A stretch of DNA of 64,000 nucleotides from Paenibacillus piri. Lineage in GTDB: Bacteria; Bacillota; Bacilli; Paenibacillales; NBRC-103111. The stretch is from NCBI RefSeq assembly GCF_004354045.1, contig NZ_SMRT01000002.1, forward strand, positions 124,001 through 188,000, in the 5' to 3' direction. Of this stretch, positions 59,308 through 64,000 are shown in pieces (the stretch's first letter is position 1; each line of letters starts with the position of its first letter). The translations under genes and the position numbers were made by a program. The notes under the pieces were generated by a model. It had not been told where the DNA came from. It made no database searches and saw only the letters and a program-made list of their open reading frames with translations.

Positions 59308-59685
59308 ATGTTTGTTCGGGGAATTCGCGGTGCGACTACAGTCGAGCATAATGAAGCAGCGGAAATTTTAACGGCGACAACGGAATTATTGAATCAAATT
59401 ATTGCCGAAAACAGCATTATTCCTGAAGAAATCGCCAGTATTTTTGTTACCGTTACGACCGACGTTACAGCAACCTTTCCGGCGGCGGCGATTCGTGCGA
59501 TGCCGGGATGGGAGCTTGTTCCATTAATGTGCTCGCTGGAAGTGCCGGTAGTCGGCAGCTTGCCGCTGTGCATCCGCTTGATGGTGATGGTCAATACGGA
59601 AAAGAAGCAGGATGAAATCGTTCATGTTTATTTGCGGGAAGCGATGCGTCTTCGTCCTGATTTATCGAAATTGACAAAAGCATAG
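59308..59685 (+). CDS. aroH: Chorismate mutase, AroH type
   Basis: Monofunctional trimeric mutase converting chorismate to prephenate. 125 residues: VRGIRGATTVEHNEAAEI with the active-site Arg near residue 7, VTVTTDVTATFPA, CSLEVPV with the key Cys and Glu, and IVHVYL with the active-site Tyr. ATG 59308 has AGGAGG. The trp promoter overlaps its last codons, as in the B. subtilis supraoperon. Confidence 0.96.
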   Translation: MFVRGIRGATTVEHNEAAEILTATTELLNQIIAENSIIPEEIASIFVTVTTDVTATFPAAAIRAMPGWELVPLMCSLEVPVVGSLPLCIRLMVMVNTEKKQDEIVHVYLREAMRLRPDLSKLTKA

Positions 59686-59700
59686 AAGCAATAGTATAGT
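59671..59700 (+). promoter_or_regulatory. trp operon promoter
   Basis: TTGACA (59671-59676), 18 bp, TATAGT (59695-59700), overlapping the end of aroH. The predicted start falls at or just before the first triplet of the TRAP site. Confidence 0.75.
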
Positions 59701-59705
59701 TACAG

Positions 59706-59770
59706 TAGTGATTGAGTGAGTTTGAGTTGAGCAGAGTAGAGTGAGCAAGTGAGAGCAGAGTTGAGCCGAG
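59706..59770 (+). promoter_or_regulatory. TRAP binding site (eleven GAG triplets)
   Basis: After a TAG at 59706, GAG triplets start at 59714, 59718, 59724, 59729, 59734, 59739, 59743, 59751, 59758, 59763 and 59768, separated mostly by 1-3 bases. Eleven triplets match the eleven subunits of TRAP, encoded by mtrB at 49320. Tryptophan-loaded TRAP should bind here and favour the terminator at 59885. GTAGAG (59736-59741) inside the site is complementary to CTCTAC (59886-59891) in the terminator 5' arm, a likely antiterminator. Confidence 0.9.
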
Positions 59771-59884
59771 TGTTATTCCGGATTCCCGCGTTTCCCGTGT
59801 GTATGGAGCTTTCCTGCACTTTTATTCCTTATTGTCATTCAGCATTCGGGAGCTGCGTTGTGGAATGATCAAACTGCGAAACCG

Positions 59885-59911
59885 CCTCTACTTTGACGTA
59901 GAGGTTTTTTT
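59885..59911 (+). terminator. trp attenuator terminator
   Basis: CCTCTAC-TTTGAC-GTAGAGG with seven T at 59905-59911. Perfect 7-bp stem. The competing antiterminator would use GTAGAG in the TRAP site. Confidence 0.88.
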
Positions 59912-59919
59912 GTTGCCCA

Positions 59920-59960
59920 GGAAATGATGCACAGCAAATTCCGGGATAACCGGGGGATCT
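59920..59960. repeat. Dispersed 41-bp element, copy B
   Basis: Begins GGAAATGATGCACAGCAAA and ends GGATAACCGGGGGATCT. It lies 8 bp after the trp attenuator T-run and 39 bp before the trpE ATG, the same relative position as copy A has to the rib attenuator. Confidence 0.7.
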
Positions 59961-59998
59961 TAAAGGCCCATTTGAGATGAGTAAAGGAGAGAGTGAAC

Positions 59999-61540
59999 AT
60001 GTACACACCGGAAGCCAAGGAAGTCATTCGCTTGTCCAAGCAGTACAATCTAATTCCCGTTGTCCGGTCGATTATGGCCGATACGGAGACGCCGATTCGG
60101 GTATTTCAGCATTTTTACCAGGAGAAGCGTTCATTTCTGCTGGAAAGCGTAGAAGGCGGATTGAAATGGGCAAGGTATTCGTTCATCGGTACCGATCCGT
60201 TTTTGATGATTACGGCCAAAGACGGTGTGACAACGATCGAGAGCCAGGGGGGCAAGACGCAGACGCAGCAAAAGCCGATCGATGTGCTGAAAGGGTATTT
60301 GCGGGCTTATTCGAGTCCTTCTCTGCCGGACTTGCCGAGATTTACAGGCGGAGCGGTAGGCTTCTTCGGATACGATCTGCTGCAATATTATGAAAAGCTG
60401 CCGGCTCACCGGATCGACGATCTGGAAATGAACGACATTCAGTTCATGCTGTGCGATCAGGTCATCGTCTTCGACCACTTCAAGCAGCAATTGAAAGTAA
60501 TCGCGAACGTGCACATCCCTAAGCATGGCACCGATGCGGATATCGTTGCGGCCTATGAAGCGACCTGCGCCAAAATCGATGAGACGATCGAACGTCTCAA
60601 ACGTCCGCTTCCTACCATGTCGATGTCGCAGCAGCCGATACCGGACGAAGTGGATTTGGGCGAGATTCGTTCGAATATGACCAAGGAGCAGTACATCGCC
60701 AACGTGGAAAAAGCGAAGGAATATATTCGCGCCGGCGATATTTTTCAAGTGGTGCTGTCACAGCGCTTCGAGATCGAAACCGATGTATCGCCTTTGCATG
60801 TTTACCGGATTTTGCGCACGATGAATCCTTCCCCTTATATGTATGTGCTGAAAATGGACGATGAGGTGATCGTCGGCACTTCGCCTGAGCTGCTGGTTCG
60901 GGTGGAGGATGAGAAGGTCGATACGCGGCCGATCGCCGGCACCCGTCCCCGCGGTAAAACGCCGGAGCAGGACGAAGCGTACGAACGCGAGCTGTTGGCC
61001 GATGAAAAAGAACGCGCGGAGCATTTGATGCTCGTCGATCTGGGCCGCAACGATCTCGGCCGCGTATCCGAATTCGGCACGGTGCACTGCGATACGTTCA
61101 TGCAGGTCGAGCGGTATTCGCATGTCATGCATATCGTTTCGAATGTGACCGGAAAGATCGCCGAAGGTAAAGATTTTTTCGATGCATTCATCTCCTGCCT
61201 GCCGGCCGGCACCGTATCCGGCGCCCCCAAGCTGAGGGCGATGGAAATTATCGCCGAGCTGGAGAACGAATCGCGCGGCTCTTATGGAGGCGCAATCGGA
61301 TATTTGGGCTTCTCGGGCAATATGGATACGTGCATCACGATCCGCACCATCGTCTTTAAGAAAGGCAAAGCGTACGTGCAGGCGGGAGCCGGCATTGTCT
61401 GGGATTCCATTCCGGAAAACGAGTACGAGGAAACGGTGAATAAAGCGAAAGGGATGCTGAAATCGATCCGTACCGCCGAAGCGGTATTCGCCCAAAAATC
61501 GTATGCCCATGCCGTGATTAACCACGATTATTATCATTGA
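59999..61540 (+). CDS. trpE: Anthranilate synthase component I
   Basis: Converts chorismate to anthranilate with a glutamine amidotransferase partner. 513 residues. The N-terminal regulatory part has FLLESVEGG (the LLES motif that binds feedback tryptophan). The C-terminal chorismate-binding domain has GDIFQVVLSQRFE, PSPYMY, GTSPELLVR, IAGTRPRGK and SGAPKLRAME. ATG 59999 follows TAAAGGAGAGA; the GTG two codons upstream is too close. The partner trpG/pabA is not in this part of the operon. Confidence 0.96.
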   Translation: MYTPEAKEVIRLSKQYNLIPVVRSIMADTETPIRVFQHFYQEKRSFLLESVEGGLKWARYSFIGTDPFLMITAKDGVTTIESQGGKTQTQQKPIDVLKGYLRAYSSPSLPDLPRFTGGAVGFFGYDLLQYYEKLPAHRIDDLEMNDIQFMLCDQVIVFDHFKQQLKVIANVHIPKHGTDADIVAAYEATCAKIDETIERLKRPLPTMSMSQQPIPDEVDLGEIRSNMTKEQYIANVEKAKEYIRAGDIFQVVLSQRFEIETDVSPLHVYRILRTMNPSPYMYVLKMDDEVIVGTSPELLVRVEDEKVDTRPIAGTRPRGKTPEQDEAYERELLADEKERAEHLMLVDLGRNDLGRVSEFGTVHCDTFMQVERYSHVMHIVSNVTGKIAEGKDFFDAFISCLPAGTVSGAPKLRAMEIIAELENESRGSYGGAIGYLGFSGNMDTCITIRTIVFKKGKAYVQAGAGIVWDSIPENEYEETVNKAKGMLKSIRTAEAVFAQKSYAHAVINHDYYH

Positions 61541-61621
61541 TTCGTTCGTACGGTCGACAGCCGCTACCGGCATTATGCATTTGACGGCTGCTTAATTTAT
61601 ATTGGGGGAGGCAGTTTGGCA

Positions 61622-62662
61622 ATGGAAAATAAAATTACGGTACAGCAGGCGATTCAAAAGGTCGTCGCAGCGCAGCATTTGACACGTGCCGAAGCTAACG
61701 AGGTGATGTCCGATATTATGGACGGTCTGGCCACGCCGGCGCAAATCGGCGGGTTTCTGACCGTGCTTCGAATGAAAGGCGAAACGATTGAGGAAATTAC
61801 CGGATTCGCCGAGGCGATGCGCTTCAAGGCGAACCGGGTGCAGACGGAGCAAGCCGATTTGCTGGATACGTGCGGCACCGGGGGAGACGGCGCCGATACG
61901 TTTAACATTTCGACGACGGCGGCCATCGTGGCGGCGGCAGGCGGCATCCGTGTCGCCAAGCATGGCAACCGCGCGATGTCGAGCAAAAGCGGCAGCGCGG
62001 ATGTGCTGGAGGCGCTCGGCGTCAACATCGGGCTGGACCGCCAGCAGGCGGCAAACTGCCTGGATCAGGTCGGCATCTGCTTCATGTTCGCGCAGCTGTA
62101 TCATCAATCAATGAAGCATGCGGCGGCGCCGCGCAAAGAGCTTGGCATCCGCACCGTGTTCAACCTGCTCGGTCCGCTGACCAATCCGGCCGGTGCCGAC
62201 CGTCAGGTGCTCGGCATTTTCGACCGCGGCAAGACGGAAACGATCGCCTGCGTCATGCAGGCGTTGAACGTGAAACGGTCGCTGGTCGTCGCCAGCTATG
62301 ACGGGCTGGACGAAATCAGCATTTCCGACGCGACGCAGGTGACGGAATTGAAGAGCGGGGACATCATCACGTATGACGTGACCCCCGATTTATTGGGATT
62401 GCGCTCCTACGATATGAAGGAAGTGATCGGCGGAGACCCTGTCGTCAATGCGGAAATTATCCGCAGCATTTTCGGAGGGGCGGCAGGAGCATGCCGCGAT
62501 ATCGTGCTGGCCAACGCCGGCGCCTGCTTCTACGTAACGGGCAAATGCGGCACTTTGCAGGAGGGCGTCAAATATGCGGCCCATGTGATCGATTCGGGGC
62601 AGGCCGCCGCCAAACTGCAGCAATTAGTTCAATTTACGGGAGAAATCAGCCATGTTTCTTGA
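61622..62662 (+). CDS. trpD: Anthranilate phosphoribosyltransferase
   Basis: Adds phosphoribose to anthranilate. 346 residues from ATG 61622 (GGGGGAGGC at about 61604-61612; TTG 61616 is closer to that site). The PRPP loop CGTGGDGADTFN near 78-89, KHGNRAMSSKSG, and VRKELGIRTVFNLLGPLTNPA-like PRKELGIRTVFNLLGP are diagnostic. Its end overlaps trpC by 11 bp. Confidence 0.96.
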   Translation: MENKITVQQAIQKVVAAQHLTRAEANEVMSDIMDGLATPAQIGGFLTVLRMKGETIEEITGFAEAMRFKANRVQTEQADLLDTCGTGGDGADTFNISTTAAIVAAAGGIRVAKHGNRAMSSKSGSADVLEALGVNIGLDRQQAANCLDQVGICFMFAQLYHQSMKHAAAPRKELGIRTVFNLLGPLTNPAGADRQVLGIFDRGKTETIACVMQALNVKRSLVVASYDGLDEISISDATQVTELKSGDIITYDVTPDLLGLRSYDMKEVIGGDPVVNAEIIRSIFGGAAGACRDIVLANAGACFYVTGKCGTLQEGVKYAAHVIDSGQAAAKLQQLVQFTGEISHVS

Positions 62663-63455
62663 TAAAATCGTAGCTACCAAGCAGCAGGAGGTCGCGGCGC
62701 TTAAAAGCCGGATCAGCCTGTCGGACATGGAAAAACAAATCATGTCGCTGCCCGCCTGCCTCGGATTCGAGCGGGCGTTGGCGGATCGGCGCAACCGGTC
62801 CATGGGTCTCATCGCCGAAGTGAAAAAAGCGTCGCCTTCGAAAGGCTTGATCCGCGCGGACTTCGAGCCGGTCCGGTTGGCGCAGGCTTATGAAGCGGCG
62901 GGTACAGACTGTATTTCCGTCCTGACGGATGTCAACTATTTTCAAGGCTCGAACGAATATTTAAGCCAAATCAGGCAGGCGGTGGGCGTGCCGATTTTGC
63001 GCAAAGATTTTACGATCGATTTGCATCAAATTTATGAAGCGCGCGTTATCGGAGCCGACGCGATTCTGCTGATCGCGGCCATTTTGACGACCGGTCAAAT
63101 GAAGCAGTTTTCCGCCGCGGCCAAACAATTGGGATTGGATGTGCTGATCGAGGTTCATGATAAAGAAGAGCTGGACCGGGTGCTGGAGCTGGACGGCCCG
63201 AGCTTGATCGGCATTAACAACCGCAACCTGAAGTCGTTCGTGACCGACTTGAAGACGACCGAGGAGTTGATCGGCTATATCCCGAAGGGCGTTAAGGTTG
63301 TCAGCGAAAGCGGCATCTCGAAAGCTTCGGAAATCGGCTATTTGCAGTCGATCGGAGCGGGCGCCGTGCTGGTCGGCGAGCATTTTATGCGGCAGCCGGA
63401 GATCGGGCAGGCGGTACATGAGCTGCTGGGGCCGCTTCCGGTAAAGGAGCAGTGA
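62652..63455 (+). CDS. trpC: Indole-3-glycerol phosphate synthase
   Basis: TIM-barrel enzyme closing the indole ring. 267 residues: IAEVKKASPSKGLIR with the catalytic Lys, PILRKDFTIDLHQIYEAR with the general-acid Lys, IGINNRNLKSF and VSESGISKASEIGYL are all present. ATG 62652 lies inside the trpD end, so translation is coupled. Confidence 0.96.
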   Translation: MFLDKIVATKQQEVAALKSRISLSDMEKQIMSLPACLGFERALADRRNRSMGLIAEVKKASPSKGLIRADFEPVRLAQAYEAAGTDCISVLTDVNYFQGSNEYLSQIRQAVGVPILRKDFTIDLHQIYEARVIGADAILLIAAILTTGQMKQFSAAAKQLGLDVLIEVHDKEELDRVLELDGPSLIGINNRNLKSFVTDLKTTEELIGYIPKGVKVVSESGISKASEIGYLQSIGAGAVLVGEHFMRQPEIGQAVHELLGPLPVKEQ

Positions 63456-63462
63456 TCCGTTT

Positions 63463-64000
63463 ATGAGCACGGTGAAAATATGCGGTCTGCAGCGGCCGGA
63501 TACGGTGCGCGACATTTTGCACCTGCCGATTGACTATATCGGCTTTTTATTTGCCAAAAGCAAGCGCCAGGTGACGCCGCAGCAGGCGGGCGCGATGCTG
63601 GACGTACTGGCGGAGCGAAGCCGGTCTGGCGGCCGTGTGCCGCTTACGGTAGGCGTCTTCGTCAATCCGCAGCCGGCCGAGCTGGCTGCCGTAATGGCCG
63701 AAGCGCCGCTTGACGTGATTCAACTGCATGGACAGGAAAGCCCGGATTTTTGCCGGCAGGTGCAGGAGGCATATCCCCGTGCCAAGGTGTGGAAGGTCGT
63801 TTCCGTCACACAGACGCAAGTCATGAAGACGGATAATGATGAAGCCGCTTTGTCGGCAGAAAGTCCGGAACAGCCGGCGGAAGCCGCTGTCCGTGCTCTG
63901 CTGGAGCCGTATAAGGGCGTTGTGGAGGCGATCCTGCTAGATACGCACGGAGGGGGCTCCGGCAAAACATTCGACTGGGAGTCCATTCCTCCTTATAGGA
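63463..64000 (+). CDS. trpF: Phosphoribosylanthranilate isomerase, 5' part (runs off the window)
   Basis: Amadori isomerase between TrpD and TrpC in the tryptophan pathway. 179 codons are visible with no stop. VKICGLQRPDTV (catalytic Cys near 7), IGFLFAKSKRQVTPQQA, GVFVNPQP and VIQLHGQES are family motifs, and LLDTHGGGSGKTFDW near the window end carries the second catalytic Asp. An insertion-like stretch near 115-140, rich in Glu, Ala and Ser, makes this copy longer than usual there. ATG 63463 has AAAGGAG with a long spacing. Confidence 0.95.
   Translation, partial: MSTVKICGLQRPDTVRDILHLPIDYIGFLFAKSKRQVTPQQAGAMLDVLAERSRSGGRVPLTVGVFVNPQPAELAAVMAEAPLDVIQLHGQESPDFCRQVQEAYPRAKVWKVVSVTQTQVMKTDNDEAALSAESPEQPAEAAVRALLEPYKGVVEAILLDTHGGGSGKTFDWESIPPYR

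Noticed and set aside
59706-59770. Short GAG-rich repeats considered as a CRISPR-like or simple repeat
   Set aside because: Repeat units are three bases with 1-4 base spacers and sit between a promoter and a terminator before trpE; a TRAP site explains them.

Overview
The window is a chromosomal segment from a spore-forming, moderately GC-rich Firmicute, most likely Paenibacillaceae (Paenibacillus or a close relative). The evidence is the gene order, which follows the Bacillus subtilis lysA/ppiB-rib-scp-dacB-spm-res-serA ... gudB-prsW-ypeB-cmk-ypfD-fni-yph-der-gpsA-spoIVA-hbs-mtrB-hepS-menG-hepT-ndk-cheR-aro-trp backbone. Other support comes from the sporulation genes (gerW, spmAB, ypeB, spoVIF, spoIVA), Gram-positive Shine-Dalgarno sites, frequent TTG/GTG starts, and Gram-positive regulatory RNAs (FMN riboswitch, T-box, TRAP leader). 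No prophage, CRISPR array or intact insertion sequence was seen. The window opens inside lysA and closes inside trpF.

Layout. 1-2.7 kb: the 3' part of lysA, ppiB, a perfect 113-bp tandem duplication of a hairpin/terminator unit, and a secreted protein with two stalk-like repeats. 2.7-6.9 kb: an FMN riboswitch with attenuator, then ribD-ribE-ribBA-ribH. 6.9-13.8 kb: scpA-scpB (chromosome segregation), a DUF2953 protein, gerW, dacB-spmA-spmB (spore cortex), a short amidase-like protein and rluB. 13.8-20.2 kb: resA-resB-resC (cytochrome c maturation) and resD-resE (redox two-component system). 20.3-22.2 kb: serA on the minus strand behind a T-box leader. 22.4-27.1 kb: a rhodanese, several small membrane or secreted proteins, a CPBP protease, a polysaccharide deacetylase and a MecA/YpbH-type adaptor. 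27.4-31.2 kb: gudB, prsW, a small zinc-ribbon protein and ypeB; the usual ypeB partner sleB is absent here. 31.3-36.2 kb: ypfA (PilZ), ypfB, cmk, plsC, the S1 protein ypfD and fni. 36.2-45.8 kb: yphA, a YIEGIA protein and its small partner, der, plsY, gpsA, spoVIF, a DUF2768 protein, two 2Fe-2S ferredoxins flanking a nucleotidyltransferase-like gene, a YphF-like lipoprotein and spoIVA. 45.9-49.2 kb: hbs, then an AT-richer island with two related membrane proteins on the minus strand, tRNA-Pro(GGG) and a PAP2-type protein; folE/mtrA, expected before mtrB, is missing. 49.3-56.5 kb: mtrB (TRAP) and the menaquinone/heptaprenyl block hepS-menG-ubiA-ubiX-mqnA-hepT, then ndk and cheR. 56.6-64 kb: aroC-aroB-aroH-trpE-trpD-trpC-trpF.

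How it fits together. Menaquinone is served by the heptaprenyl diphosphate synthase subunits (HepS/HepT), isopentenyl diphosphate isomerase (Fni), a UbiA-type prenyltransferase with UbiX and MqnA (futalosine-type genes inserted in the classical hepS-menG-hepT block), and the MenG methyltransferase. ResABC and ResDE serve the respiratory chain that uses the quinone. AroB and AroC make chorismate, which feeds MqnA, AroH and TrpE. The window carries both the TRAP gene and its apparent RNA target, a run of eleven GAG triplets before trpE followed by a terminator.

The less explained material is non-coding: a dispersed element of about 41 bp found after the ribD attenuator, after the trpE attenuator and in the 22.9-kb intergenic region; the 113-bp tandem repeat; recurrent AAAGTATA hairpins; a duplicated hairpin before scpA; and a structured aroC leader with competing stems.
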